Positions 34,446 to 44,312 of a stretch of DNA of 64,000 nt are shown one piece after another. The stretch comes from Acidobacterium capsulatum ATCC 51196. Its GTDB lineage: Bacteria > Acidobacteriota > Terriglobia > Terriglobales > Acidobacteriaceae. A program made the position numbers and the translations under genes. The stretch covers positions 2,232,001-2,296,000 of the forward strand of contig NC_012483.1 of NCBI RefSeq assembly GCF_000022565.1, written 5' to 3'. The notes below the pieces were generated by a model that ran no database searches, was not told where the DNA came from, and saw only the letters and a list, made by a program, of their open reading frames with translations. How positions within the stretch are numbered: position 1 is the stretch's first letter; every line of letters starts with the position of its first letter.

Positions 34446-35393
34446 TTAGGCCTGAAGCGCGGCGAGCGTCTTCTCCAGGCTCGCCTTGTCTTCCACATTG
34501 AGGCAGCTCTGCGCGCGGTCAATCTGGCGCATCAATCCGCTCAGCACCCGACCCGGGCCGACTTCAACAAAGTGTGCCGGCTGCTTATCAATGAGATTGC
34601 GCACGGACTCCACCCACCGCACCGTGCCGGTAACCTGGCGAATGAGCGCGTCGCGCAATACGTTTGCGGTGGTGACCATGGCGGCATCGACATTCACGAC
34701 GACCGGCATGTTGGCATCAGCGAAAGTCAACTCGTGGAGCAGCTTGGCAAGCTGATCCTGCGCCGGCTGCATCAGCGCGCAATGGAAGGGCGCGCTGACC
34801 TGCAGAGGTACCACGCGCTTGGCTCCCCGCTCTTTGCACAACTCGCAGGCACGCTCCACGGCGGCCGCCTCGCCAGAGATGACCGTCTGCTCCGGCGAAT
34901 TGAAGTTGGCCGCCGAGACAATGCTTCCTTTCTCGAGCGCCGCAGCGGCGCAGGCCTCGGCCGCAGCCTCAGAGGAGATGCCCAGGATGGCCGCCATGGC
35001 ACCCTTGCCCGCGGGAACAGCCTGCTGCATGTAGGCTCCCCGATGACGCACCGTGCGCACAGCATCGGCAAAGGCCAGCGAACCGGCGGCCACATTGGCC
35101 GCATATTCTCCGAGCGAGTGGCCCGCCACAAAGCCGGGCTGAATGCCGCGCTCCTGCAGCACGCGCAGGGCAGCCACGCTCACCGTACAAATGGCAGGCT
35201 GCTGAAACTCGGTGAGCTTGAGCTGATCTTCGGGTCCCTCGAAGCAGAGCTTCGAGACAGAAAAACCGAGAGCCTCGTCGGCCTCCTCAAAAGTGCGGCG
35301 CGCGACGGGAAACTGCTCGTACAGATCGCGGCCCATGCCGACAGACTGCGAATTCTGCCCAGGAAAAAGAAATACCAGTGTAGGTGTGCTCAT
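34446..35393 (-). CDS. fabD: Malonyl-CoA:ACP transacylase
   Basis: Loads malonyl groups onto acyl carrier protein for fatty-acid synthesis. 315 residues. Signatures are 'VFLFPGQNSQSVGMGRDLYE', the nucleophile elbow 'VAGHSLGEYAA' (Ser), the 'GAYMQQAVPAGKGAMAAI' Arg/Gln segment region and 'VSAPFHCALMQPA' with the catalytic His. The ATG at 35393 matches the family N-terminus; a longer frame to 35453 adds 20 odd residues. Last gene of the yceD-rpmF-plsX-VOC-fabD group, with no fabH in this position. Confidence 0.95.
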   Translation of the reverse strand: MSTPTLVFLFPGQNSQSVGMGRDLYEQFPVARRTFEEADEALGFSVSKLCFEGPEDQLKLTEFQQPAICTVSVAALRVLQERGIQPGFVAGHSLGEYAANVAAGSLAFADAVRTVRHRGAYMQQAVPAGKGAMAAILGISSEAAAEACAAAALEKGSIVSAANFNSPEQTVISGEAAAVERACELCKERGAKRVVPLQVSAPFHCALMQPAQDQLAKLLHELTFADANMPVVVNVDAAMVTTANVLRDALIRQVTGTVRWVESVRNLIDKQPAHFVEVGPGRVLSGLMRQIDRAQSCLNVEDKASLEKTLAALQA

Positions 35394-35499
35394 GTTCGTT
35401 GTTATTTCAAATGATTGGGATGCCGGAGGGCAAGGTGTGGCCCACTGCTCCACTCAAAAATGACAGGCCACTTGCCTGCATCCGGATTGCAAAATCTAC

Positions 35500-35880
35500 T
35501 CAGATCCTGCGTTGGCCCACATCGATGCGGTTGCCATCCGGGTCGGCGAAGACGAATGCGTCCTGCCCATAATCCTTGCCGGCAAGCGACCTGATAATGC
35601 GCACGCCGGCTTGCTGACAGTGCTGATAGAGCGCCGCCACATCATCCACAAACAGATGCGCCACATTGGTCGTGCTCGCCTGATGATTGCGCTTCCAGCT
35701 CAGGTGCAGTTCGGCGTCATCTTTCTTTAACACCATGAAGCCGACCGGCAAGCCGTTCTCAAAGACCTTCTGAAAGCCAAGCACACTGCAATAAAAGTGG
35801 TGAGCGGCCTGAATGTCGCTCACCTCAAGACACGGTGCCAGGCGCCCGTAACGGATGGTTGCCACTGACTTTTCTGTCAT
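35500..35880 (-). CDS. VOC-superfamily (glyoxalase/bleomycin-resistance-like) protein
   Basis: 126 residues forming one vicinal-oxygen-chelate domain: 'RLAPCLEVSDIQAAHHFYCS', 'VLGFQKVFENGLPVGFMVLK', 'VAHLFVDDVAALYQHCQQAG', 'GQDAFVFADPDGNRIDV'. The pattern is closest to glyoxalase/bleomycin-resistance-type proteins. Candidate metal ligands (His, Glu) are only partly clear, so the activity is open. It is placed between plsX and fabD, where lipid-synthesis genes are usual. Confidence 0.85.
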   Translation of the reverse strand: MTEKSVATIRYGRLAPCLEVSDIQAAHHFYCSVLGFQKVFENGLPVGFMVLKKDDAELHLSWKRNHQASTTNVAHLFVDDVAALYQHCQQAGVRIIRSLAGKDYGQDAFVFADPDGNRIDVGQRRI

Positions 35881-35983
35881 CGCGAAGATTTCCTTGTGGT
35901 TCTTTTGCGAGCAGATGGCGACGGTGCGCTTGCCCTGTTCAGGAGCGGTGTCCCGTGAAGCAGACTAGATGGTCCGGTAAAAA

Positions 35984-36997
35984 TCAGGCATGGGAATCGG
36001 CTGGAGCCGCAAAATCGGCTTCCAACTGCTGATTGACGCCCGCCGTGGCAAACTCGGCTGCGACCCGGATGCCATTCATGATGGCCCGGTCATTCGAGGA
36101 TCCATGACCGATGATGCAGACGCCGCGCACTCCGAGCAGAGGAGTTCCACCGTACTCTGACGGATCAAGTCGGCGCTTGAACTCATCGAAAGCCCGGCGG
36201 GAGAGCAGCGCACCCACCTGCGCGGTGACCGTGCTTTTGAGCGATATCTTGAGCATTTCGCGCACCAGCTTGAGGATGCCCTCAGAGGTCTTGAGCGCGA
36301 CATTGCCCACGAATCCGTCGCAGACAATCACATCGCAGTGACCGTTATAAATATCGCGGCCCTCAACATTGCCAATGAAATTCAACGGCAGCGCCTTGAT
36401 GAGCGGGAAGGCTTCACGGGTAAGATCGTTGCCCTTGCCTTCTTCTTCGCCGACAGACAAAATGCCGACGCGCGGGCGGTCGACCTTGAGCACTTTGCGG
36501 GCATACATCTCGCCCATGACGGCAAACTGCTCCAGATTGTGGGCCTTACAGTCGGTATTCGCACCAACGTCGAGCAGAATGGTAGGGCCGGTCAGCGTAG
36601 GCACCGCCAGCGCCAATGCCGGGCGATCAACGCCGGGCAGCGCGCCCAGCACCATCTTGGCCGTGGCCATCGCCGCGCCCGTGTTGCCGGCCGTGAAGAA
36701 ACCGGCAACCTTCTTCTCGCGAACAAGCTTGAGCCCCACGCGCATCGAACTATCGCGTTTGGTCCGAACAGCCTGAGCAGCCTTTTCGTCCATGGCGATG
36801 CGCTCGCTCGCATGCACGATCTCAATCGGCAGGCGGGCACCACGAAGCGCCTGGGCCAGTAATGGCTCCAGAACGTCCTGCTGGCCCACGAGATGAACGC
36901 GGACCGGCAGATGACGGCATGCAAGAATGGCGCCTTTGATCTCCGGTTCGGGAGCCTTGTCAGATCCCCAAGCGTCGAGGGCGATGTCAGTGAGCAT
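35984..36997 (-). CDS. plsX: Phosphate acyltransferase
   Basis: Converts acyl-ACP to acyl-phosphate for phospholipid synthesis at the inner face of the membrane. 337 residues: '[20 protein letters not shown]', '[20 protein letters not shown]', '[19 protein letters not shown]', '[20 protein letters not shown]', '[20 protein letters not shown]', '[18 protein letters not shown]'. Family motifs are in order and the length is normal. The usual 'MGGD' motif after 'IALDA' reads WGSD here. It follows rpmF after a short gap. Confidence 0.95.
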   Translation of the reverse strand: MLTDIALDAWGSDKAPEPEIKGAILACRHLPVRVHLVGQQDVLEPLLAQALRGARLPIEIVHASERIAMDEKAAQAVRTKRDSSMRVGLKLVREKKVAGFFTAGNTGAAMATAKMVLGALPGVDRPALALAVPTLTGPTILLDVGANTDCKAHNLEQFAVMGEMYARKVLKVDRPRVGILSVGEEEGKGNDLTREAFPLIKALPLNFIGNVEGRDIYNGHCDVIVCDGFVGNVALKTSEGILKLVREMLKISLKSTVTAQVGALLSRRAFDEFKRRLDPSEYGGTPLLGVRGVCIIGHGSSNDRAIMNGIRVAAEFATAGVNQQLEADFAAPADSHA

Positions 36998-37009
36998 CAG
37001 CGCGCGAGA

Positions 37010-37198
37010 CTAGCTGGCAGCTTCCTTGGTTTCAATGACCTCGCGGCCCTTGTAGGTGCCGCACTTGCGGCAGATCCGGTGGGGCAGCTTCGGCTCATGA
37101 CAGTTGGGGCACTCAGAGATGCCGGTCGCGGTGAGCGCGTCATGCGCGCGGCGCTTGGAGGTGCGCGCCTTGGAGTGGCGGCGCTTGGGATTGGGCAT
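37010..37198 (-). CDS. rpmF: 50S ribosomal protein L32 (zinc-binding form)
   Basis: 62 residues, 'MPNPKRRHSKARTSKRRAHD' N-terminus with a Cys4 zinc ribbon at C30, C33, C43 and C46 (CPNC...CRKC). The presence of all four Cys marks the zinc-bound paralogue. It is placed between DUF177 and plsX as in most bacteria. Its ATG is preceded by GAAAGGAAT (RBS-like). Confidence 0.97.
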   Translation of the reverse strand: MPNPKRRHSKARTSKRRAHDALTATGISECPNCHEPKLPHRICRKCGTYKGREVIETKEAAS

Positions 37199-37261
37199 TG
37201 CAAATTCCTTTCGTTCGGCAGCGCGGGTCAGCGTGCAATGCGCCCGGCGCGCGACAAAACC

Positions 37262-37819
37262 TTATTCTTCTGGCTTCAGCCGGCTGCGCAGGTCTGAGAG
37301 CGCTGTCCACCGCGGATCGGACGGAACCGTATCGCAGGAGCAGGAGCCGCTGTTCAGATTTTGTCCGCAGCGAGGGCATAGCCCTTTGCAGTCTTCGCGG
37401 CAAAGCGTCTTGGCGGGGAGGGACAGAATCACCTGCTCCCGCAACACGTCTTCCAGCAATAGACCGTCATTTTGATAATAACCGATTTCCGTCTCAGAAT
37501 CGCCGATGGAGTGCTCCGTCGGACCGTCTTCTACCCCGATAGGACGAAAAATCAGGTCGAAATGACCGCTCACCGGATATTCAACCGGCTCCAGGCAGCG
37601 CGCGCAAAGGATCGCGAAACGCCCGGAGTACTCAGCCCGGACACGAATGTCAGAAACGATGTCTTTGGGGCCGCGATGCTCTTCAATGAGGTCAGCCTGG
37701 CCCTTGGCCCTCAAGGAACCATGCTGGGTCAACTCGATGCCAAAATCGATCTGGCCCGGAGCGAGCGATTCGTCGAAGACAATCGACTCTTTCTGGAGTT
37801 CCTGGAGTGTGAATTGCAT
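37262..37819 (-). CDS. DUF177 (YceD-like) protein
   Basis: 185 residues, conserved partner gene of rpmF implicated in 23S rRNA/ribosome assembly in studied bacteria. 'CARCLEPVEYPVSGHFDLIF' carries the first CxxC. The C-terminal part has a second Cys cluster ('CREDCKGLCPRCGQNLNSGS'), giving a likely zinc site. Start ATG at 37819. First gene of the lipid/ribosome cluster running to fabD. Confidence 0.9.
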   Translation of the reverse strand: MQFTLQELQKESIVFDESLAPGQIDFGIELTQHGSLRAKGQADLIEEHRGPKDIVSDIRVRAEYSGRFAILCARCLEPVEYPVSGHFDLIFRPIGVEDGPTEHSIGDSETEIGYYQNDGLLLEDVLREQVILSLPAKTLCREDCKGLCPRCGQNLNSGSCSCDTVPSDPRWTALSDLRSRLKPEE

Positions 37820-37922
37820 GGGCGAAATCCTCGTTGGGGGCTCCTTTTAGCCTAAAGACGAGGCGCGGCAGGGTCAAATGCAAGTGATTGATAGGCTGAG
37901 GAGAAGGTTTTTCTCTTCTGCC

Positions 37923-39191
37923 ATGACCAACGCAACCTCTCGCACCAACTGGGCTGGAAATTACCGCTACAAAGCCGCGGAGCTCGCCACACCGCGCTCG
38001 ATGGCCGAACTGCAGGAATGCGTGGCGCAAGCCGGGCATTGCAAGGCACTGGGCACGCGTCACTCCTTTCAGGACATTGCCGACACCACCGGCACGCAGA
38101 TCTCGCTCGAACATCTGCAGGGCATCACACTCGATCGCGCAGCCTCGCAGGTGACCGTGGAAGCGGGCGTGCGCTACGGCGAGCTGGCTGCGTGGCTCGA
38201 GGCCCAAGGTTACGCGCTGCACAATCTGGCTTCGCTGCCGCACATTTCCGTGGCAGGAGCCTGCGCGACCGCGACGCATGGATCGGGCCTGCACAACGGC
38301 AATCTGGCAACGGCGGTCGCGGCCGTGGACATCGTAACTGGTGACGGCACAATTCGCCGGTTCGCTCGCAACGAGAATCGCGAAGCCTTCCAGGGAGCCA
38401 TCGTTTCACTGGGCGCGTTGGGCGTGGCCGCGCGGCTGACGCTCGATGTGCAGCCGAGCTTTCAGATTGCGCAAACGGTGTATGCCGGCTTGCCCTTCGC
38501 CGTCCTGAAGGATCACCTGCTCGACATTTACGGCGCGGCCTACAGCGTGAGCCTCTTCACCGATTGGCGCGAGGCGCGCGCCACGCAGGCGTGGGTGAAA
38601 CGGCGCGTGGAGGCGGGAGCGCAAACGGCACACAATGCAGAATTCTTCGGCGCGCGGGCGATGGCGCACGACGTGCATCCGATCAGCGGGCACGAAGCCG
38701 TGCATTGCACGCCGCAGCAGGATGCTCCGGGGCCTTGGCACGAGCGACTGCCGCACTTCCGGCTGCAGTTCACACCAAGCAGCGGCGCGGAACTGCAGAC
38801 CGAGTATTTCGTAGCACTCGAAGATGCCTATGCGGCACTGAGCGCAGTCGAGAAGCTGAAGGAACAGATCGCTCCCCTGCTGCTGGTGAGCGAACTACGC
38901 GTCATTGCCGCCGACGACTGGTGGATGAGTATGAACTACCAGCGCGCGAGCTTTGCGCTGCACTTTACCTGGAAGCCGGAGTGGGAGCAGGTGCAGCGCG
39001 TGCTGCCCGCCATCGAAGCAGCGCTGGAGCCATTCGGCGTGCGGGCGCACTGGGGCAAGCTATTCACGCTTCCGCCAGCAAAGCTCGCGGCTCGCTACGC
39101 ACGCATCGATGATTTCCGCACGCTCATGCGCGAGTGCGATCCTAAAGGCAAATTTCAGAATGCATTTCTCGCGCCACTCGCGTCGAGATAA
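37923..39191 (+). CDS. FAD-linked alditol/aldonolactone oxidase-like protein
   Basis: 422 residues. A PCMH-type FAD domain comes first ('ALGTRHSFQDIADTTG', with His47 in the position that binds FAD covalently in alditol oxidase; 'LPHISVAGACATATHGSG'). It is followed by the ALO-type substrate domain, with the C-terminal 'HWGKLFTLPPAKLAARYARI' region. The family oxidises polyols such as xylitol, or aldono-lactones, using O2 and producing H2O2. No signal peptide, so probably cytosolic. Start ATG 37923. The divergent neighbour is the DUF177-fabD cluster. Confidence 0.88.
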   Translation: MTNATSRTNWAGNYRYKAAELATPRSMAELQECVAQAGHCKALGTRHSFQDIADTTGTQISLEHLQGITLDRAASQVTVEAGVRYGELAAWLEAQGYALHNLASLPHISVAGACATATHGSGLHNGNLATAVAAVDIVTGDGTIRRFARNENREAFQGAIVSLGALGVAARLTLDVQPSFQIAQTVYAGLPFAVLKDHLLDIYGAAYSVSLFTDWREARATQAWVKRRVEAGAQTAHNAEFFGARAMAHDVHPISGHEAVHCTPQQDAPGPWHERLPHFRLQFTPSSGAELQTEYFVALEDAYAALSAVEKLKEQIAPLLLVSELRVIAADDWWMSMNYQRASFALHFTWKPEWEQVQRVLPAIEAALEPFGVRAHWGKLFTLPPAKLAARYARIDDFRTLMRECDPKGKFQNAFLAPLASR

Positions 39192-39293
39192 GGCAGCGGC
39201 ATCTTTTTACCCACAGGCCTCCATGCTTCGTCCCTTGGCGGCAAACCATGGAGCGGCCACGCAGGGAGCGCGAGCCGTTCTCTTCCATAAGCG

Positions 39294-41501
39294 CTACTGT
39301 GCTTGTTGCAAAAGCCCGAGTGTCATGTGCGCGCTGTCTGTTTCCAGCAACAAACCCTGCGATGGACTTGCCTGATAGAACACAAAACTGCCGGCGGCTG
39401 CAGGTGAAGACAGATCAAATCCGGTGAGCGAACCCCTCAGGATTCCACTTGCAAAAGTCGAGAGGCTGCCGCTAAGGGCATAGTCGGCGAGGCCCGCGCC
39501 GTCATCGGCATAGCCGGAAAGTTGCGCCGATCCACTGGATGCGGTGAACATAAGCGGGCCGGTGAAATCAAGCGGCCCGGCAGAAACCTGGCCCGCGCCA
39601 GAGCCGTACAGGGTTGCGTTCAGCCCGTAGCTGCCTTGCAAATCACTGGCGTCAAGCGTGCCGTTCTGCTGCTCAAAAGCCTGTCCTGAGAAGTAGTCAT
39701 TCGGATCACTGGAGACTAGCAGTCCATTGCCATCGCCGGTGAGATACCAGTTCATGGAGTACAGAAAAGACTTGTTCGTGCTGAGGTGGGTAATCACTAC
39801 GCGCCCCGCGGCATCGACGGTGTAATCGCCCGCAATGGTGGAGGGCAATGCAGGCTGGCTCCCGCTGCGATCATTCCAGTTGATATCGCCTGCCACCGTA
39901 CCATCGGAATGAAACGTGAGCACACCCGCGACCTGAAGCGGACCTTTGGTATCGACTCCATTACCGCCAAAGATATAGGAGGTGTTAGCCAGAGACGCGG
40001 TGCTGAACTGGCCGGTCGCGCTGCCCTGCCCCAGCGCCGTGCCGCCCAGCACACCCTCAAAAGACGTGCTGTAGAGCCCTTGCTGCACGCCCGTCTCAAC
40101 CAGTTGCATCTCTTGAGGACTGGCGATGTATGCGGCAAGCTGCACCGGCTGAAATACGGCATTCACGCCCGGGTTGACCTGGATCACAACCCGCCCATAG
40201 GAATCCGGCGCGGAGACCGTGCTCTCCCCCACGGGCTGCAGACCATTCGCGCCCACCGCATAGTCCAAAACGTCGAGCTCGCTCCCGTTGCCAGAGATGC
40301 TTCCCGCTCCGTCAAAGTTGAGCACGCCGCCCATCGTGACCTCGTATTGGTTGAACTGATCGCCGCCGCTCAAGGTGAGCGCATAGCCACCGGAGGGCCT
40401 AGCCGCGCTGGTTTGCAGCGTGAGCGCGCCATTGCTGCCGGGGGCTCCGTTGAGGTTCGCCACAAGTCCCTGGCCGCTGGCGGCGAGAGTCCCGCTCAAA
40501 GTCTCCGTGCCGTATTGGTTCAACTGCAGAGTGACTGCAAGATTGCCATCGCCCGTGCTTCCATAGCTGCCTCCGGTGATGGTGTAGTGATTCGAATATG
40601 CCTCATAAGAATAGTTCGTCTGCCCGGAATAGGTCGGGCTGGTGGGCTCGTAGTCCACCGTATCCTGCTCGCCACCAGTGATCTGGCCGTTGCTGGCAGT
40701 AAAAGCTCCGGCTGTGAAGCTAGGCATACCGCTGAATGAGTCAGGCCCGGCGAGCGAGAAGACGTATGTCCCATTGGCAAGCGTGGGAGCAGGCGCTGTG
40801 ATGGTGATCGTGGCCGAGGCCGTTTTGCTGGGATCAGTCTTCGAAATCGCAGTGACTGTCACCGTTCCGCCAGAGGGAATAGTGGATGGCGCAGTATAGG
40901 TCGTGACTTGTTCCTCGGTTGTTGCATCTGGTGAAAAAGACCCGCAATCAATGCCGTCGCAGGTAGCTGACCAACCTACCTCAGGATGAGCGCTGACATC
41001 GTTCTGGATGGCAGCACTGAACTGAAATATGGAACCCGCCTCGAGCGTAGCGGGCATGTGCGCGGGAAAACTCACGGTAATAGGCTGCGGGCCAACAACG
41101 GTGATCGTCGCCGAAGCTGAGACGGAGGCATCGGCCACAGAGGTCGCTGTAATGGTAACCGTGCCTCCCGAAGGAATCGCGACCGGCGCGGTATAGACAA
41201 TCGCGCCTCCTTCATCACTGGCGCTGAAGCCGCCGCAGGCTCCCGTGCTCCCGCAGGCGACTGACCAGGTCACAGCGGTATTCCGCTGCGAGGAGGCAAG
41301 GCTGTCGGAATAAATCGCATTCGCGACAAGCGTCGCACTGGCATTCACCGCCAGCGTTTTAGGCGTCGCCGAAGAGAAGATCACCGCGCTCGGCGTTTGC
41401 GGTTGACCTATCGTGGTGCGCGGCGCATTTGCGGTACAGCCGGTGAGCCATAAAATGCCACCAAACGCCAGCATGCTGCAAAAAACTCCGCGCAGGTGCA
41501 T
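39294..41501 (-). CDS. Surface lipoprotein with Ig-like (BIG_2-type) repeats
   Basis: 735 residues. Lipobox 'MLAFGGILWLTGC' places Cys near residue 21, the likely lipid-anchored residue. Two Ig-like repeats follow (about 35-120 and 125-215), each ending 'TYTAPSTIPSGGTVTVTA' or similar. The rest is Gly/Ser/Thr/Asn-rich beta structure with repeated 'NGQITGG', 'DGAGSISGNGSELDVLDY' and 'SATGQFSTASLANTSYIFGG' blocks. The ATG at 41501 has GGAGG at the right spacing; the GTG at 41507 lies within the ribosome-binding region. Function unknown; probably adhesive. Confidence 0.85.
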   Translation of the reverse strand: MHLRGVFCSMLAFGGILWLTGCTANAPRTTIGQPQTPSAVIFSSATPKTLAVNASATLVANAIYSDSLASSQRNTAVTWSVACGSTGACGGFSASDEGGAIVYTAPVAIPSGGTVTITATSVADASVSASATITVVGPQPITVSFPAHMPATLEAGSIFQFSAAIQNDVSAHPEVGWSATCDGIDCGSFSPDATTEEQVTTYTAPSTIPSGGTVTVTAISKTDPSKTASATITITAPAPTLANGTYVFSLAGPDSFSGMPSFTAGAFTASNGQITGGEQDTVDYEPTSPTYSGQTNYSYEAYSNHYTITGGSYGSTGDGNLAVTLQLNQYGTETLSGTLAASGQGLVANLNGAPGSNGALTLQTSAARPSGGYALTLSGGDQFNQYEVTMGGVLNFDGAGSISGNGSELDVLDYAVGANGLQPVGESTVSAPDSYGRVVIQVNPGVNAVFQPVQLAAYIASPQEMQLVETGVQQGLYSTSFEGVLGGTALGQGSATGQFSTASLANTSYIFGGNGVDTKGPLQVAGVLTFHSDGTVAGDINWNDRSGSQPALPSTIAGDYTVDAAGRVVITHLSTNKSFLYSMNWYLTGDGNGLLVSSDPNDYFSGQAFEQQNGTLDASDLQGSYGLNATLYGSGAGQVSAGPLDFTGPLMFTASSGSAQLSGYADDGAGLADYALSGSLSTFASGILRGSLTGFDLSSPAAAGSFVFYQASPSQGLLLETDSAHMTLGLLQQAQ

Positions 41502-41578
41502 TTTCACCTCCAGAATCGGTCACAGAGCGACCTTCTGCAGGTGAGACGTGGCAACTGCGGAGCGGGTTTCGATGATGA

Positions 41579-41605
41579 CGGAATTGTTATTGCCTAGCAA
41601 TTCCG
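41579..41605 (-). terminator. Hairpin after the GH78-like gene
   Basis: CGGAATTG and CAATTCCG form an 8-bp stem with an 11-base loop, about 26 bases past the minus-strand stop at 41631. No U-run follows, so this is a weak terminator call. Confidence 0.35.
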
Positions 41606-41630
41606 CAGTCATCGCACTGACACACGTGTA

Positions 41631-44165
41631 TCAATGCGCCGTGATGACATACCTGCCTTGCCCTCGCAGATGAATAACCGCACGGTGTCCGCCCTCTGCA
41701 GAAGAGCTGGGGACAGACTTTCCATTCACGAGCACAGCCGAGCTCCCAGTTGGGACTGGGACAGAAACGCTGGCGGAAACATCCGGCGGCAGGGTGACGA
41801 CGGTTACGTATCCGTGATCATTACGTATGGAAACTCCCAGCAGACCATGCGGCGTCGGCTCTGCGCCCTTGGCCCACTGCAGCCCCACCAGGTCGGGCCG
41901 GATGCGGACCTGCGAAAACCCCGCGGCCGTCGGCTGAATGCCCAGAACCTGTTCCATCAGCCATGGCGTCACGCCACTCGACCATCCATGCGCAAGGCTC
42001 GTATGAAAGCCTGTCTCGTTATCGGCCTGCAGAGAGCGATGAAACAGGCTGCCCTTGTACCAGGAAGGATCATAGCCCTCCCAATAACTGGTAGCACCTT
42101 CGTCAATCATGCCGCCCCAGAACTTGCGAATCCACGAAAGCGCCTCCTCGCGGTGCCCCATCTTTGCCATCGCGCTCACCACGTAATAGTTGTAGTAGGG
42201 CGTGATGATGTACGGATGATAGAGATGCTGCCCAACGCCGGAAAGTGCGTTCCTCCAGATCGAGGGATACTGATCAGGCTCGGCAACGCCAGAAACAACA
42301 GCATACGCATTCGGCTGCCAGCGATCTCCAAAGGATCCCTGGCTATCGAGCATGTGCTGCTGCGCAGCCTCGCGAAGCTCGTCTGCCACATGGCCGAAGC
42401 GTGCAGCATTGCTTGTGTCATGCAGCGCATTCAGCAAATAAGCTCCATCGCGAAACGCAGCATAATACTCAAACTGCGTAGCCATGCGTGTTTGCGGGGT
42501 ATCGCTGTGCATGCGAGGCGACCAGTCGACAAAAGGCCATGCATGCGTCGCATCTACAAACAGATGTTGCTGATCCAGGTCCTTCTCCATATAGGTGAGA
42601 AGCTCGACCAGACGCGCATGAATCGTTCTCAACTGATCGGCTGAACCGAAGTGAAGGTAATACTGTGTCTCGCCCGTCACCCAAAAGGCGGAGTATCCCG
42701 GGATACCATTCACATGATCCTTGATCGGATCAGGACCCAGCAGACGATTCAGCGTGTCTTCCATCAGAAAGTGATCTGCAAAAACGTCGTCTATGGTGCG
42801 CCCGCTGACATCAAGGTCGCCCATCCAGCGGCCACGGTCGCGCTTGGGCGCATCCCATATGTCGTCCTGCATGCACAAGTGCGCCGTATAAGCACCCACT
42901 TGCCACATCTTGTTCAGTTCCGCATCAGAAGACTCAAAGTACCCCTGATATTTGACCGGATACGCGATGCCATCCAGGCGAATCGCGCGGAAATGCAGAT
43001 CTCGCCCACCCACAAAGCGCACCACAGCATAGCGAAAGGCGCTCTTGGGTCCGTAGGCTGTCACGCGAGGCGCAACATATACAGGATCGGCACCCAGCCA
43101 CGGTCCGTGCAGCGCTTCATCTTTTGACTCGCCATACTGCACCGTGACCTCGGCGGGGCTGTTAGAAGCGGAGATCAGCTCGATCCGCCCCGTCACCTCG
43201 CGCCCAAAATCCAACACCATCTGCGGAGCATTCTGCGCCAGCACATGCTCCGCCGGCAGAGTGACCTCCAGATCGGCCTCGCTGCTATTCACGAGCGAAG
43301 ATGCGTTCTGAATTTTCCCCAGCCCGTCGTAGACATCCTCCACGCGCATCGGCCGTAGGGAATAATGCGCGAGAAAAGGCGAGATGCCGTCATAGCCCGG
43401 CCACGCATACATCCCGGCATCTGCATTCCATTGAAAAAAGTTGATGGAGCTTTCCAGGCCGCCAAGATCATCGACAGAAGGCCACGCCATATCGTCAAAA
43501 GTTGGCGTCATCCAATTCGCTGCCACCGGATGCAGTGTGGCCCTCCACCGAGCGTCACTCATCACCAGCGGTGGAGCCTCTAGTCCACGGGCGCGGGGCA
43601 CAATCATCGCGGCGAGCACTTCGCCATGCGTAAATTGCACGCCTCGCCGATCCTGCGCTCCGGTGCCGACATTCGGGCCACGTACCGCTTCGATCGCGAG
43701 CACATTGCGCCCGGAGCGCAGTGCGTGCGAAACATCGCAGAGGTACACCCGAATCCCCAGTTGAGAATCAAGATTCAACGCATATTGCCCCACCTGCCGG
43801 CCATTCAGATAAATCGTCGCTTCGCGAGGACCAGCAACGTACAACGTGGCATGCGAAGGAACACTGGCCACTTCAAATACACGGCGAAAGTAATGCGGAG
43901 CCAGATCCTCGCTGGAGCCGCTATCCCATCCCGTTGCAACATCAGGGCGCTCCGGCACCGCATCCGCTTTTGTCCAAATATAGTGCTCCGGCAATGGATG
44001 ATGGCGAGCGGACTCCAACGCTGAAGACGGCAAATTGCGGGCTGGATCAAGCTGCGCATCAGGAATTTTACTGGGCCCATTTCCGGGGTCGCCCATGGGT
44101 ACGACGGATTGAGCAGCCGCAATCGAGACAGCGGTGAAAAGAACAACAACGGCCCAACGCTTCAT
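41631..44165 (-). CDS. Secreted alpha-L-rhamnosidase-like glycoside hydrolase (GH78-type)
   Basis: 844 residues with a signal peptide 'MKRWAVVVLFTAVSIAAAQS'. The N-terminal carbohydrate-binding beta domains include 'ATLYVAGPREATIYLNGRQV' and 'MVLDFGREVTGRIELISASN'. An (alpha/alpha)6 catalytic domain follows ('HLCMQDDIWDAPKRDRGRWM', 'WPFVDWSP', 'SSYWEGYD-like', 'SLAHGWSSGVTPWLMEQVLG'). The C-terminal beta domain closes the protein. The usual GH78 'RDER...GD' motif reads RDRGRWMGD, so the position of the general acid is unclear and specificity may differ. Start ATG at 44165. Confidence 0.8.
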   Translation of the reverse strand: MKRWAVVVLFTAVSIAAAQSVVPMGDPGNGPSKIPDAQLDPARNLPSSALESARHHPLPEHYIWTKADAVPERPDVATGWDSGSSEDLAPHYFRRVFEVASVPSHATLYVAGPREATIYLNGRQVGQYALNLDSQLGIRVYLCDVSHALRSGRNVLAIEAVRGPNVGTGAQDRRGVQFTHGEVLAAMIVPRARGLEAPPLVMSDARWRATLHPVAANWMTPTFDDMAWPSVDDLGGLESSINFFQWNADAGMYAWPGYDGISPFLAHYSLRPMRVEDVYDGLGKIQNASSLVNSSEADLEVTLPAEHVLAQNAPQMVLDFGREVTGRIELISASNSPAEVTVQYGESKDEALHGPWLGADPVYVAPRVTAYGPKSAFRYAVVRFVGGRDLHFRAIRLDGIAYPVKYQGYFESSDAELNKMWQVGAYTAHLCMQDDIWDAPKRDRGRWMGDLDVSGRTIDDVFADHFLMEDTLNRLLGPDPIKDHVNGIPGYSAFWVTGETQYYLHFGSADQLRTIHARLVELLTYMEKDLDQQHLFVDATHAWPFVDWSPRMHSDTPQTRMATQFEYYAAFRDGAYLLNALHDTSNAARFGHVADELREAAQQHMLDSQGSFGDRWQPNAYAVVSGVAEPDQYPSIWRNALSGVGQHLYHPYIITPYYNYYVVSAMAKMGHREEALSWIRKFWGGMIDEGATSYWEGYDPSWYKGSLFHRSLQADNETGFHTSLAHGWSSGVTPWLMEQVLGIQPTAAGFSQVRIRPDLVGLQWAKGAEPTPHGLLGVSIRNDHGYVTVVTLPPDVSASVSVPVPTGSSAVLVNGKSVPSSSAEGGHRAVIHLRGQGRYVITAH

Positions 44166-44298
44166 AAAAATAAAACTCCTTCTTTTGATCCACTGCCATG
44201 CAAAGGCGCTGGGCATTCTGCGAATGACACACCTCAGCCAGCCCGGGATGATCCTCTTTCCGCTGAAGCAACTCCGGGCATTCCCCACGTCGCGGCAA

Positions 44299-44312
44299 TG
44301 ATAGCGCTTACA
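44299..44312. promoter_or_regulatory. LacI/cre-like operator between the GH78-like and amidase genes
   Basis: TGATAGCGCTTACA matches the degenerate LacI-family/cre consensus TGWNANCGNTNWCA at every defined position, with the AGCGCT core. It lies 134 bases upstream of the GH78 start and 124 bases upstream of the amidase start. No LacI-family gene is in the window, so the regulator would be elsewhere. This is a pattern match by eye. Confidence 0.45.
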
